64,000 bases of DNA, from the NCBI RefSeq assembly GCF_025457605.1, contig NZ_JAMZFY010000001.1, forward strand, positions 2,046,001 through 2,110,000. Reading direction: 5' to 3'. Source of the stretch: Haloarcula laminariae. Its GTDB lineage: Archaea; Halobacteriota; Halobacteria; Halobacteriales; Haloarculaceae. The translations under genes and the position numbers were made by a program. A model generated the notes under the pieces. The model saw nothing but the letters and a program-made list of their open reading frames with translations. It made no database searches and was not told where the DNA came from. Shown here in pieces: positions 1 to 8,897 of the stretch (position 1 is its first letter; every line of letters starts with the position of its first letter).

Positions 1-890
1 CCGAACTCCTCGACGATGCTCTGTAGTTCTAGGAGGAGCTGCCCATCGTCACCGATGAATTGAGAGATTTCGTCGATGAACACGAAGTACCGACAGTTGT
101 CGCCGGTCTCGGCTTCGCGCCGTTCGATGTGGTCTACGATGTCTTCGGCTAACGTGGACGGATTGATTACAAGCGTGTCTTGGACGTTTTCGATCGCGGT
201 GGCTGCGTCATCCTTGGTTTCGAACTCGTCTGTCGCCTCGACGAGCGCAGTCTCCATGTCCGATTGAACGAAAATCGCGTTCTTACGGGCTTCAGTCCAG
301 TCTTCTCCGCGTATCTCTTCAATGGCGTCGACGAACGCCTCGTAGACGCCGCGTGATTCGAGTTGCTGTTCCATTTCGGCGACCCACGGGATCGACGCGT
401 AGCCCCGGGAAATGTTGAACTCACGGTGAATGATTTCCGTGATTGATTCACTGCCCGAGGCGTCGGCTTTCGCGCCGATCTGGAACATCAGGACCTCGGA
501 GTTGAATTTTGTCGTGACGGATGAGACCGCCCCGTCCAGCATTTCGTTGCCTTCGATGCGGTCCCGGAACATCTCTGCCGCGCGTGTATCCCCGAACGCC
601 TGGTTCTCTAAGACGTGGCCAAGGATTTTCATGAAGTGGCTCTTCCCGGAGCCGAAGAAGCCGGACACCCACATGCCCACGTCCTCTGTCTGCGTGTGTT
701 GCGTATCGATGACGGCTTCTAGTGCATCGGAAAAGTGCCGTTCGAGTTGCGGGGTGAGAATGTACTCTTCGAGTTCTTTCCTGACAACGTCCGGGTCGGT
801 GTTGTCGACTTTGACGACGCGATCTATTTTCCGGTTGATCGGTCGGTAGAAGATTTCGTGTATTTCGTGCGTAGATTTTGTGTCACTCAA
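1..890 (-). CDS. brxC: BrxC-type BREX P-loop ATPase (N-terminal part, cut by window edge)
   Basis: BREX core ATPase of the BrxC/PglY family, needed for BREX phage exclusion and host DNA methylation. The visible part is the N-terminal 296 or so residues; the rest lies beyond position 1. At about residues 75-85 it has the family's P-loop, GFFGSGKSHFMKIL, preceded by MWVS. A further hydrophobic strand, CRYFVFIDEISQFI, looks like a Walker B region. The only in-frame start after the upstream stop is TTG at 888-890, lying one base past the brxB stop, so translation is probably coupled. Its position after brxE-brxA-brxB supports the call. Identification is from motif and gene order; the missing C-terminus prevents distinguishing BrxC from a BrxC/PglY hybrid. 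Confidence 0.9.
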   Translation of the reverse strand, partial: MSDTKSTHEIHEIFYRPINRKIDRVVKVDNTDPDVVRKELEEYILTPQLERHFSDALEAVIDTQHTQTEDVGMWVSGFFGSGKSHFMKILGHVLENQAFGDTRAAEMFRDRIEGNEMLDGAVSSVTTKFNSEVLMFQIGAKADASGSESITEIIHREFNISRGYASIPWVAEMEQQLESRGVYEAFVDAIEEIRGEDWTEARKNAIFVQSDMETALVEATDEFETKDDAATAIENVQDTLVINPSTLAEDIVDHIERREAETGDNCRYFVFIDEISQFIGDDGQLLLELQSIVEEF

Positions 891-891
891 A

Positions 892-1452
892 TTAAATCAC
901 CTTGGCGCGGTAGTATGTTCCTTCAGATTCGTTCAAGAATCTTAAGCTCTTGTCATCTATCGTCGCAGGATACGAGAACACTATCGGCGTGTTATCCGGC
1001 GTATTCATCTCTAATTGCCCCATCAACGTTGAGGCACTGGCAAACGGATACAGAATTCCCATGCGGTAGATGACAACAGTGTCAGCGTCCTCTGATTGTG
1101 CGGCGATTTCCGAAGCGATCTCACCGAGGTTCCCATCGTCTAACAGTGATGATTTTAACCCGTCTAGCAATCGATCTCGGTCACGGCGTTCGAGATCGAT
1201 GACGTCATCCAAAATTCCTCTTTCCTCCAGTAGCGAAAATACGAGGTCCCGCATATCGATGCCAGCGACGGCTTGGTCGTGGTACTCAAGTTTCTCGATG
1301 AGATTACGGATTTCTTCATCCACCTCAATTTCGTCCGCTGGATCGTAGGTGAACACGATGAACGGGACGCCCGCTCGTCTTCCGACCTCATCTCTGTCAG
1401 TCCGCACAAGACGCTCTACTTCTTCCAGCCGCTCTTGAAAATCAGAAGGCAT
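892..1452 (-). CDS. brxB: BrxB (DUF1788 family) BREX protein
   Basis: BrxB-type protein of 186 residues, normal length for the DUF1788 family. It is a small BREX component of unclear biochemistry that always accompanies BrxA and BrxC. Family-like features are the N-terminal FQERLEEVERLV helix, the FIVFTYDP segment, and the late VVIYRMGILYPFASASTLM stretch followed by PIVFSYPA, the typical DUF1788 core. The start overlaps the end of brxA by 11 bases and the stop nearly touches the brxC start, so brxE-A-B-C form one transcriptional unit. Function is inferred from family and neighbours. Confidence 0.9.
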   Translation of the reverse strand: MPSDFQERLEEVERLVRTDRDEVGRRAGVPFIVFTYDPADEIEVDEEIRNLIEKLEYHDQAVAGIDMRDLVFSLLEERGILDDVIDLERRDRDRLLDGLKSSLLDDGNLGEIASEIAAQSEDADTVVIYRMGILYPFASASTLMGQLEMNTPDNTPIVFSYPATIDDKSLRFLNESEGTYYRAKVI

Positions 1453-2260
1453 CGATCAGTTCCTCCGTGGAATCGTATTTTCTCACGAGCCGCTCCGTCG
1501 AACCGCGCTTGTCGTAGGTAACATACTCGGGAGAGATGTCGCGGATACGCCGTCGAACTTCGGATTCGTTCATCAGGAAGAGCTTCCAGTCATCGTGCTC
1601 GATCACACCCGATGCGGACGTCACTCCCTTCTCGAAGAGTCTGTACACCACGTACGCAATCGCTTCGTCCGGAACATAAGTGACCGCGAACTCCTTCTTC
1701 TGCCGTCCCTCTAATAGATTGAAATTACGGAGGGAGGTCAGATACTTGGTTGCCGCTTCGTTGATAGTGGACTCTGACCGGTCTCGAAGATCCTCGTAGT
1801 CATCTTTGATTGCCTCGATGTACTCGACGATGTCCGTTGCGCGGACCGTCAGTGTGCCCCGTTCAAACTCAGGGTATAGGAACTCGACAGTCACGATTCG
1901 AATGAACGGGTCCTGTGCGAATTCGTAGTAGAGACACCAGTCCGTAACATCGTCACGAAGATTCGTCGTAACGATTTGCATTAACGGCGTTTCGACGTAT
2001 TCGTCGGTGTCAGGGATATATCGACGAGCGACTTCCCGCAGGATATTTGTCCGGTACTCGTCGGTGTTTTTGTTCAGAATGTTCTCTTCGACGACTTGAT
2101 ACTCTAACTCGTCGAATGAGTCGACCTCCGCGTAGGTAGCAAGGATTTGCTTGGTTTCCTCGATATACGTACTGTGATGAGCGATTGCAGGGTCTAATCG
2201 CTGCTCTTGCTTGGTCTCATCTTCCTTTGCTGAATCGACGTGTTCGTTACTCATAGACAT
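1442..2260 (-). CDS. brxA: BrxA (DUF1819 family) BREX protein
   Basis: 272-residue BrxA/DUF1819 protein, somewhat longer than the usual 200 residues because of an acidic haloarchaeal N-terminal extension of about 45 residues. The family core is visible from about residue 60: a segment with TNILREVARRYIP, the CLYYEFAQDPFIRIVTVEF region, then a winged-helix-like middle and a C-terminal RRRIRDISPEYVTYDKRG segment. BrxA proteins are small DNA-binding BREX components. It sits 3 bases after brxE and overlaps brxB by 11 bases. The second methionine (codon 3) is an equally good start. Confidence 0.88.
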   Translation of the reverse strand: MSMSNEHVDSAKEDETKQEQRLDPAIAHHSTYIEETKQILATYAEVDSFDELEYQVVEENILNKNTDEYRTNILREVARRYIPDTDEYVETPLMQIVTTNLRDDVTDWCLYYEFAQDPFIRIVTVEFLYPEFERGTLTVRATDIVEYIEAIKDDYEDLRDRSESTINEAATKYLTSLRNFNLLEGRQKKEFAVTYVPDEAIAYVVYRLFEKGVTSASGVIEHDDWKLFLMNESEVRRRIRDISPEYVTYDKRGSTERLVRKYDSTEELIDAF

Positions 2261-2263
2261 GCC

Positions 2264-2917
2264 TCACGCGTTATCTGATTTAATCCCTGACTCCAGTGGA
2301 TAGTACGGCACGTGCAGCCTACCTGTACAACTCCCGTACCCACGGAGGAACATCGCAAGGAGCCGCCACTTTTCCGCCTCGACCTCATCCACCGTGTACC
2401 CGTCCGTATCCAGCTCCAATGCACCAGAGGCAGCCGTCTCAGGAATTTTATCGTCTGTCGAACCGGAGATATTCGAGGCGTTCTGTTCAATAATCGCATC
2501 GGTCCATCCATCTCCTAATGACTGGATAGATAGATCCTCCAGCTGGTCCAGAGTGATCCCATCAGATGTCTCAATCCCCTCAATAACAGCATCTAGTCGG
2601 GATTCGACTCGCGGACCGAAATCAAATAGCGAAAGTGCATCCTCACCAATCCGGTCAGATTCTACTTTCGCGCCCACTTTCAGAGCGAGATTGAGTCGTG
2701 ATTGCAGTTCTGTTTTCGGCGTTACTTCGGAGAGACGTGCTCGTCCAGTTTCAGACAGTACCCGTGAATCCCACCACTCCAAGTTATTCGTCTCACCCAC
2801 CCGCTCTACGAGGAGCCGCGACGCAAGTAAATCAAGGAAGAACTCATCCGTAACCCCCGCGTCCTGCAGATCTTCCTTGGTATCATTGTAGACCTCTGCG
2901 AGTTCGGTAGATGTCAT
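2264..2917 (-). CDS. brxE: BrxE-like protein, first gene of a type 6-like BREX operon
   Basis: 217-residue acidic protein. Near the N-terminus it has the stretch LLASRLLVERVGE then LEWWDSRVLSETGRARL and LNLALKVGAKV. I recognise this as the BrxE pattern (a leucine-rich helix, ERVGE, WWDS, then a GR..L helix). BrxE has been described only at the head of type 6 BREX loci, ahead of brxA, which is the arrangement here. I place the start at ATG 2917 rather than an in-frame upstream codon at 2998, because the extra 27 residues are not acidic and would overlap the divergent gene. The promoter would lie in the 39 bases between this gene and the divergent metallophosphoesterase. Confidence 0.75.
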   Translation of the reverse strand: MTSTELAEVYNDTKEDLQDAGVTDEFFLDLLASRLLVERVGETNNLEWWDSRVLSETGRARLSEVTPKTELQSRLNLALKVGAKVESDRIGEDALSLFDFGPRVESRLDAVIEGIETSDGITLDQLEDLSIQSLGDGWTDAIIEQNASNISGSTDDKIPETAASGALELDTDGYTVDEVEAEKWRLLAMFLRGYGSCTGRLHVPYYPLESGIKSDNA

Positions 2918-2956
2918 ACTAATCGTCAGGCTTGGGGAGGGTTTAGAACCCACGGC

Positions 2957-4351
2957 TTGCGGTGTATTAGTAAGGTAACGTCTGATGAGATAGCCCATGT
3001 GTTATTGAGGCTGTGCGTTGTCGAGGGTGTGTGGACTGGTTTCTCCGTGGGAAATGAATTAGCTGAATTATACGTGAGTCTCTCGACGGTGTACAAGTCG
3101 GTGCCGTCGAGTGCGGCGTCTGAGTGGCAGTTGGCGTTGCATTCTGTGTTGTACGGTGATGAGCTATTAGCTGACGGTGCAGAGCCGTATGGGAAACAGC
3201 AGAATAATCGTAATCACTGGAACAAAGGTGAGTATGTGCAGTCGAACGGGGATCGAATCACGGAGTTTGCCGCGCTTACTGTGGCCGAACCTCGGGCTGA
3301 GGATAAGGGATTGCTGCCGGCTGGTGCTATGGTGCCGGTTGCGCCGGAGTCCGGAGAGGTGTTGCCGGTGATGGTGTCCGAGGATGGTGTTGATGAGGCG
3401 ATTTCGTTGTTGGCTGAATTCCCGGTTGAACCGGCTGCTGATGAGGCGGGTGTGGGAGCGACTGCGTTACTGGACCCGGGTCGGGTGCAGGCGGCGAGAG
3501 TAGCAACCGGGACGCAGACAGAGACGGTGAGTGCGTCGACGGTGTTGTTCGTGAGTGATACGCACGCGGGGTTTGAGAACCGGGTGGTAACTGGTCGCGG
3601 CGATAGTGTGCCGTGGATGAACGAGCTGTCGAGTACGGAGACGTTCCACCGGATTCGAGAGATTGCGATTGCACAGGATGTGGATGCGGTCGTGCATACG
3701 GGTGACGTATTGGATCACGAGGTTGATCGGGAAACGTTAGATGCGATTGGATTAGATTTGGCGATGCTTGCAGCGAGTGATATTCCCGTGTACGGTATTA
3801 TCGGGTCGCATGATCACGACTCGTATGAACCACGGCATTCGGGCTCTGTTGACGGGATTGCGTGGCTGCAGAAACAGACGAGCAACGGTAATCTAACCGA
3901 GTTATCGGCACAGCCAACTGGAGTCCCTGATTCACCGCTTACTTTGTACGGAATTTCGGCTGGTAACGTCGGTATCGATGCTGTCGGCACGTACCAGTCA
4001 AGGTCTTGGACACCGGCTGATATCTCGTTTACACCGGGGTCACGGGGGTGGAACGTTCTGTGTCTGCACGACGGGTTCGGACCGTACCGTACGGCAAGAG
4101 CAGATGTGGATCTCGACGAGTTACTCGCACAAGCAGCCGTGTCGTTCGACTGTGTCCTCATTGGTGATGAGCACCGACCGGAGAACGGCGATTTCGACAC
4201 CGGATACACGTTCGAATCACGGGATGGCACGCCGGTACTGTACACTGGACCGGCAATGCGAATCAGCGACGCGTACAGCGATCACGCCGCGTTCGTGACT
4301 GAACTTACGATATCTTCGAGTGGTGTTAGTACGGTGCGACACACTGTGTAA
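2957..4351 (+). CDS. Calcineurin-like metallophosphoesterase (Mre11/SbcD-like motifs)
   Basis: 464-residue protein in two parts. Residues 1-190 are an unknown haloarchaeal N-terminal region with a helical start and alanine/proline-rich middle. Residues 195-464 form a metallophosphoesterase: DTH at 201-203, HTGD at 247-250, GSHD at 283-286 (normally GNHD), LHDG at 370-373, and GDEH at 403-406 in place of the usual GHxH. The order resembles SbcD/Mre11 nucleases, but no Rad50/SbcC partner is beside it. The first in-frame codon is TTG 2957; GTG 2999 is an alternative. It is divergent from brxE and could be an accessory gene of that locus or an independent defence nuclease. Confidence 0.75.
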   Translation: MRCISKVTSDEIAHVLLRLCVVEGVWTGFSVGNELAELYVSLSTVYKSVPSSAASEWQLALHSVLYGDELLADGAEPYGKQQNNRNHWNKGEYVQSNGDRITEFAALTVAEPRAEDKGLLPAGAMVPVAPESGEVLPVMVSEDGVDEAISLLAEFPVEPAADEAGVGATALLDPGRVQAARVATGTQTETVSASTVLFVSDTHAGFENRVVTGRGDSVPWMNELSSTETFHRIREIAIAQDVDAVVHTGDVLDHEVDRETLDAIGLDLAMLAASDIPVYGIIGSHDHDSYEPRHSGSVDGIAWLQKQTSNGNLTELSAQPTGVPDSPLTLYGISAGNVGIDAVGTYQSRSWTPADISFTPGSRGWNVLCLHDGFGPYRTARADVDLDELLAQAAVSFDCVLIGDEHRPENGDFDTGYTFESRDGTPVLYTGPAMRISDAYSDHAAFVTELTISSSGVSTVRHTV

Positions 4352-4436
4352 ATAGTGGAATCTCGGGGTAGGGTGCTGGAATATAGCTAGACATGACAAG
4401 TAAGGTAACAGATGCACTCATTAGTGCGGGGAATAA

Positions 4437-5102
4437 TTGCTTGATGTGTCAAACTATACTCGGAGGGACAGGATTTGGAATCAGGCTTTAAAAAAGGCCT
4501 TAGCGGACGAATCGTTTTCTCTGAATCAGATTCAGAGGGATGTTTCTGAGCCTGTTAGCAGCCATATTCTAAAGGATACGCTGAGTTCAATGGTGGATCA
4601 GGGATGGCTGTCCAAGGAGCAGTCAGAGCCAGTTGTGTGGGTTCCCGGCTCTCAGATTCCAGGCGAAAAAAACGGTGAGGAAATTCATGAGCAACATACG
4701 TCTCCAAAGAAGGTAACTGAAGTTACGAGTCTTGTAGAGGGGAAAGAGTACGTTGGTGTAGTTGACCGGTTTAGCACCAGTGGGAATGCTAACGTGAGAC
4801 TACCAGAGCATATGGATCGGACATTTGTAAACTTGGGACCAATCTATGAGTCATCAGAAGGGGAGTCAGTTGTGTTCAGATTCTTAGAGACCGGTTGGGG
4901 TGAGTGCTTAACTGAAAAATACACGTACGATGGCTACAGCCCTCGTGATGGAATGAAACACTCAGAAGGGCCCGCATCATCATCCTCACAGACAAGTAGC
5001 ACTAGTAATTCATCACCACATCGTAGTCACTCAAACCATTCCTCGAACAACTCATTCACTGAACTTAACAATAGAAATGATCTTATTAACGGCCCAATGT
5101 GA
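4437..5102 (+). CDS. Unknown protein, possible winged helix plus TRAM/OB-like domain
   Basis: 221 residues, not recognised as a named family. Residues 1-70 look like a small helical, possibly winged-helix DNA-binding unit (LNQIQRDVSEPV, LKDTLSSMVDQGWL). Residues 95-160 read as a small beta-barrel similar to TRAM/OB folds (LVEGKEYVGVVDRF, NVRLPEH). The tail is a low-complexity Ser/His/Asn stretch. The start is TTG 4437, directly after an in-frame stop. An ATG at 4394 in another frame opens a short overlapping ORF whose residues would fit before this one, so an N-terminal frameshift is possible. Codon use is less haloarchaeal than that of the core genes. Confidence 0.5.
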   Translation: MLDVSNYTRRDRIWNQALKKALADESFSLNQIQRDVSEPVSSHILKDTLSSMVDQGWLSKEQSEPVVWVPGSQIPGEKNGEEIHEQHTSPKKVTEVTSLVEGKEYVGVVDRFSTSGNANVRLPEHMDRTFVNLGPIYESSEGESVVFRFLETGWGECLTEKYTYDGYSPRDGMKHSEGPASSSSQTSSTSNSSPHRSHSNHSSNNSFTELNNRNDLINGPM

Positions 5103-5197
5103 AGGATTCGGAAGTGCGAGGAACGCGAGTCAATAATATCTATTGAAGCGCAGGAGAACAAGCGCCAGTGTCCGGGACCATTTTATGACAATTGGTT

Positions 5198-6043
5198 ATG
5201 ATACTACCCACTATGGAGACTCAACGTACCTATATTCGTGCAGACGGTGACTACAGTTCGAAAGTTGTAGTCTCTTTCAGCGGCATTGATGTCGATGAGA
5301 GTTTGACAGAACCGGTGACTGGACGTGTTTTGCTGTGGGTGAGTGATGCAGTCCCACTGCCAGCAGAGTGTGGCATAGACGATATTCAAGACGACGGTGA
5401 TGCGCCTTACGTAGAATTTGCGAACAGAGAACAGCGTTTTCAACGCCAAAGCCAGTTGCCCTTAGAATTCGATTTTACGACGAACCCATCGAGTGAGACT
5501 GGTGGAAAATGGTATTTTTATCGAACGGCGAATTGGTCGCCAGACTCGTCGGTTGACCCGTATGATGATCCGGAACGCGTCAAACACCATATTGCGATTC
5601 CGTCGGCACAGCGAATTCGGTTGATTCACCGGATTCTGAGTGGCAACAGCGAAAGCGATACCATATCGGATTTGCAAACACTATATGATGCTGGCCCGGA
5701 CGTAACTGCTGACGAATTTTCAGATGATGTGAAAAACTATGTTGGGTTTGAATCTCGGACCAAAATCCAGGACTTCCTCATGGGTAACACACGGTTCAGC
5801 CGTGGCTACTCTGAGACGGTGAATAAAGTCAGTAAGCAACTCGTTAAAGAAGAGTATCGACATCGAGTGCAGTCTCCTGATGACATCCGTTCGATGGTTG
5901 AGACGGTCAATTCGCAACGTCACTTTCCAGAGATTACGGTAATAGACGTTGTGAAGAGTACTGTGAAACGGACGGATGCGTCTGAACTCGAAGAGATTGC
6001 GGATCAACTAGGAATTGATGACTGGTCGACTGTACTCTCCTGA
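5198..6043 (+). CDS. Hypothetical protein
   Basis: About 281 acidic residues with no recognised domain. The N-terminal 110 residues look beta-rich (VVVSFSGIDVDESL, VTGRVLLWVSD, GGKWYFYRTANW). The C-terminal half is helical, with IPSAQRIRLIHRIL and repeated Glu/Asp-rich helices. Possible starts are TTG 5192, ATG 5198 and ATG 5213; the last removes a poor hydrophobic leader and may be the true one. It follows the TRAM-like gene on the same strand by 90-110 bases and is in tandem with the metallophosphoesterase, so the three may be one unit, but nothing proves that. Confidence 0.5.
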   Translation: MILPTMETQRTYIRADGDYSSKVVVSFSGIDVDESLTEPVTGRVLLWVSDAVPLPAECGIDDIQDDGDAPYVEFANREQRFQRQSQLPLEFDFTTNPSSETGGKWYFYRTANWSPDSSVDPYDDPERVKHHIAIPSAQRIRLIHRILSGNSESDTISDLQTLYDAGPDVTADEFSDDVKNYVGFESRTKIQDFLMGNTRFSRGYSETVNKVSKQLVKEEYRHRVQSPDDIRSMVETVNSQRHFPEITVIDVVKSTVKRTDASELEEIADQLGIDDWSTVLS

Positions 6044-6285
6044 CAATATGGGGCAAGTCCTGTTGGCGTGTTCCTCGAACGGCGAAGGCGGCACGAGGTG
6101 TTTATTATCATACAAATAAACCCCTGTGTTCGGCTTTGGTGAACCGCTATGCTACGGTGAATTTTCATTTTGATGCGTGTCTGTTGATGGTTTGACATGG
6201 CTGAATCGGCAAGTCAATCAAGGGTCTCTACCGACACCATCACTTGTCTATGTTCAGTACTGGCAGTATACTTCTCTGTTAGCGG

Positions 6286-8709
6286 TTACGCGTTTTCCCC
6301 GGTCGACCACGTGCTGGTTTGCCAGTCGAAGATTGCGCCGTGTTGTTCGGTGTAGCGGATGAATTTGCTGAGCATGTTGCCCATTGGTGCGTTGGCTTTG
6401 ATTTCGTCGTGGTTGCCGAGCATGATGAAGCGTTGTTTCGGCCGGGTACTGGCGACGTTGAATCGGTTTGTGTTCCCGGCGAATCGCAGGCCGCCTGTTT
6501 CGGTGTTGACGGTGCTGAAGATGATTGTGTCGCGTTCGCGGCCTTGGAAACCGTCGACAGTTGATACCTCTAAATCACCGTATTCGGGGAGTGCGTCGTC
6601 GATGAGGCTGCGCTGGCCGCGGTATGGGGTGATAACGCCGAGGTCGTCTTCGGAGACGACGTTTTCCCGGATGAAGTGCGTGACTAGTTCTTCGACGGCG
6701 TCGATTTCGGCTTCGTTGATTGTGCCGCTGAAGCGTCGCCGCCATGCCTCTTCGCCAGGAACGTCGACGAAGACGACTGGTGGGCCGTTGGCGACAGCAG
6801 CTGCCTGTAAATCGACGTCTGTTGGCGGGGTCCACTCAGTACTGCTCGGGCATGAACTGGCTGTTGTGATCTTGTCGTTGTAGACGTGGGTTTGTGCGAA
6901 GCCGATGATGTCTTCGTGGCTTCGGTAGTGGTGTTGGAGCCAGCGTTCGATGTCGTACCGGTCTCTGAGGAATGTGAACAGCGACGCCCCGTCTGGTGGG
7001 CTGCCGTCTGATGTGGAGGCGGTTTTGATGACTGGTTGGAGTTGGTTGTGGTCCCCGACGATAACCCATTTTTTCGCGTTGACCATGCCGAGCAGGCCGA
7101 GTGGCACGGAGATTTGACTGGCTTCGTCGATGACGACGGTGTCGAAGTTGATGTCTGCGAGGCCGCCGAGTTGTGACCGGATAATCGTGGCACCGGTGAT
7201 ATCAGCGTTTTGTATGGAGATGGCTTCGGCACTGTCCTGCAGGTCTTGGATTTGCCGTTGGATTTCGGTCAGTTGTGCTTGTTTCGCGTCGACCTGCGCG
7301 CCGTTATTGAGGTCGCTGATGCTGTCTTTGAGTGCCTCGACTTTATCGAGAACTTTGTTAACGGTGTCATTGTCGCTGTTTTCCAGGGCTTTCGAGAGCA
7401 TGAGCTCCATGGAGCCCTTCGAGAGTTTCTCTGGCCGGCCGACGCGAACGACGTGGTGGTCACTGGTGCTGGCGAGTTTTTCAATGACGTTGTCGACCGC
7501 GATGTTTGTGTGGGAGGTTACTAGTACGCGTTCGCCAGCGGCGGCAAGTTCTTCGGCGGCTTTGGCGATGACTTCTGTTTTCCCTGAGCCTGGTGGTCCG
7601 ACGACAAGTGAGAGATCGCCGCCGGTCAGTCCGAGAATCTTGGCGATGACTTTCTTCTGTGAGTCATCTAATTCAAACCCGTCGAGGCTCTGCCACGAAT
7701 TTGGGCGTTCTGGTTCTGGCTCGTCGATGGACTGTTGATCGAGCGTTTTGATGAGGCGAGGAGCGTTCGCAGCGAGTTTCGAGACTGTTCGATCATCACT
7801 GGAGCGGTCCCAATTGCTGAATCCGCGGCGGGTTTCGAGGAGGAAGCCGGCCTGTTGTGTGGTGGCGATACTGGATTCGGAACTGCAAATCGTGATTGTC
7901 TGTCCTTCGGCTAATCCAGCGGCCGAGGAGTGCCCGTAATCGATGTGAATGTCCTTGTGGTCGGTGTTGACGATTTTCCCGAGAGAATCAAGTCCTGAGT
8001 TCGTAATTGAGCCGACTTTACTCCCCGGTTCAACCCACCCCGGGAGTGACGTGTCAGCCCGCACGATCAGGAAATTACTGGCTCTGTTCTGGCGGAGGAC
8101 TGTCACATCCATTTGTTGCCGCCATCGGGCGTTCCCGTCTTCTTCGCCTTCGGCGTAGACGAGTGCTGGCCACCCCGGAAACCGTACGTTACACGCATCA
8201 CACCGGTATTGAAACGCCTCGTCTAGCTCGGTCCCGCAGCTATCGCAGTGCGCGTACGTGGGTGTGTCTGCTGCATGTGCGTCTTCGATGCGTTTCAGCT
8301 CCATTTTGTGCGCAGCGAAGTAATCCGCAACCCGGTCGACTTCTGATGCAATCGCTGGCGTGTGGACCGTTTCTACTAGATAATCTCGAATATGCTGTGC
8401 GAGGAGGGCGAAACCAGTCTTGGTGTCGCTGTCAGTATGTTCGACAACCTCGTGACCAACGCATCTGATAGTCGCTGCAATGGCTGCGTCTGACCCATGT
8501 GTTTCCTTGCAGAATTCGATGCCTTCGGTGGGATGGTTCTTGAGCCATGTTCGCCGTGTCCCAATCTCGTCTAATATTTCGACATTTAAATACGGCGGTT
8601 GATTAGCGACTAAATAGCCACCGTCTGCGAGAATATTGATTAGGTGCATCGTCTCGCTCGGCACCTCTAACTCCCGACCAATCTCCTGATAGACTCTCCA
8701 AGGGACCAT
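6286..8709 (-). CDS. SF1 helicase of the UPF1/IGHMBP2/Dna2 type with N-terminal zinc motif
   Basis: 807 residues. The N-terminal 350 residues include a four-cysteine zinc motif (C155, C158, C170, C173) and a beta-rich region. The helicase part has Walker A GPPGSGKTEVI at about 371, motif Ia TSHTNIAVDNV, motif II VVIDEAS, motif III VGDHNQLQPV, motif IV HYRSHEDII, motif V STVDGFQGRERD, and motif VI VASTRPKQRF. This is the UPF1-like SF1B signature, a 5'-3' nucleic-acid translocase. Between motifs Ia and II lies a coiled stalk insertion. No nuclease domain is visible. It stands alone between unknown genes and an Mrr nuclease gene about 190 bases downstream on the same strand order, and may power a neighbouring nuclease. 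Confidence 0.9.
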   Translation of the reverse strand: MVPWRVYQEIGRELEVPSETMHLINILADGGYLVANQPPYLNVEILDEIGTRRTWLKNHPTEGIEFCKETHGSDAAIAATIRCVGHEVVEHTDSDTKTGFALLAQHIRDYLVETVHTPAIASEVDRVADYFAAHKMELKRIEDAHAADTPTYAHCDSCGTELDEAFQYRCDACNVRFPGWPALVYAEGEEDGNARWRQQMDVTVLRQNRASNFLIVRADTSLPGWVEPGSKVGSITNSGLDSLGKIVNTDHKDIHIDYGHSSAAGLAEGQTITICSSESSIATTQQAGFLLETRRGFSNWDRSSDDRTVSKLAANAPRLIKTLDQQSIDEPEPERPNSWQSLDGFELDDSQKKVIAKILGLTGGDLSLVVGPPGSGKTEVIAKAAEELAAAGERVLVTSHTNIAVDNVIEKLASTSDHHVVRVGRPEKLSKGSMELMLSKALENSDNDTVNKVLDKVEALKDSISDLNNGAQVDAKQAQLTEIQRQIQDLQDSAEAISIQNADITGATIIRSQLGGLADINFDTVVIDEASQISVPLGLLGMVNAKKWVIVGDHNQLQPVIKTASTSDGSPPDGASLFTFLRDRYDIERWLQHHYRSHEDIIGFAQTHVYNDKITTASSCPSSTEWTPPTDVDLQAAAVANGPPVVFVDVPGEEAWRRRFSGTINEAEIDAVEELVTHFIRENVVSEDDLGVITPYRGQRSLIDDALPEYGDLEVSTVDGFQGRERDTIIFSTVNTETGGLRFAGNTNRFNVASTRPKQRFIMLGNHDEIKANAPMGNMLSKFIRYTEQHGAIFDWQTSTWSTGENA

Positions 8710-8897
8710 ACAACCCTCCCTACCGCCTCATACAAATAATCTCTCAGGAAAATAATATTATTGATAACTCCAGATGATGCCCCCGGACGCTGATAGCCAG
8801 AGGCGACGCAGGCTTTGCCGGGGCGTGGCTGATTGTGAATATGCCTGTAGTATGCAGCCTTCTCACCTGACTGGCTTCGTGATGGGCTGAATAGGAG

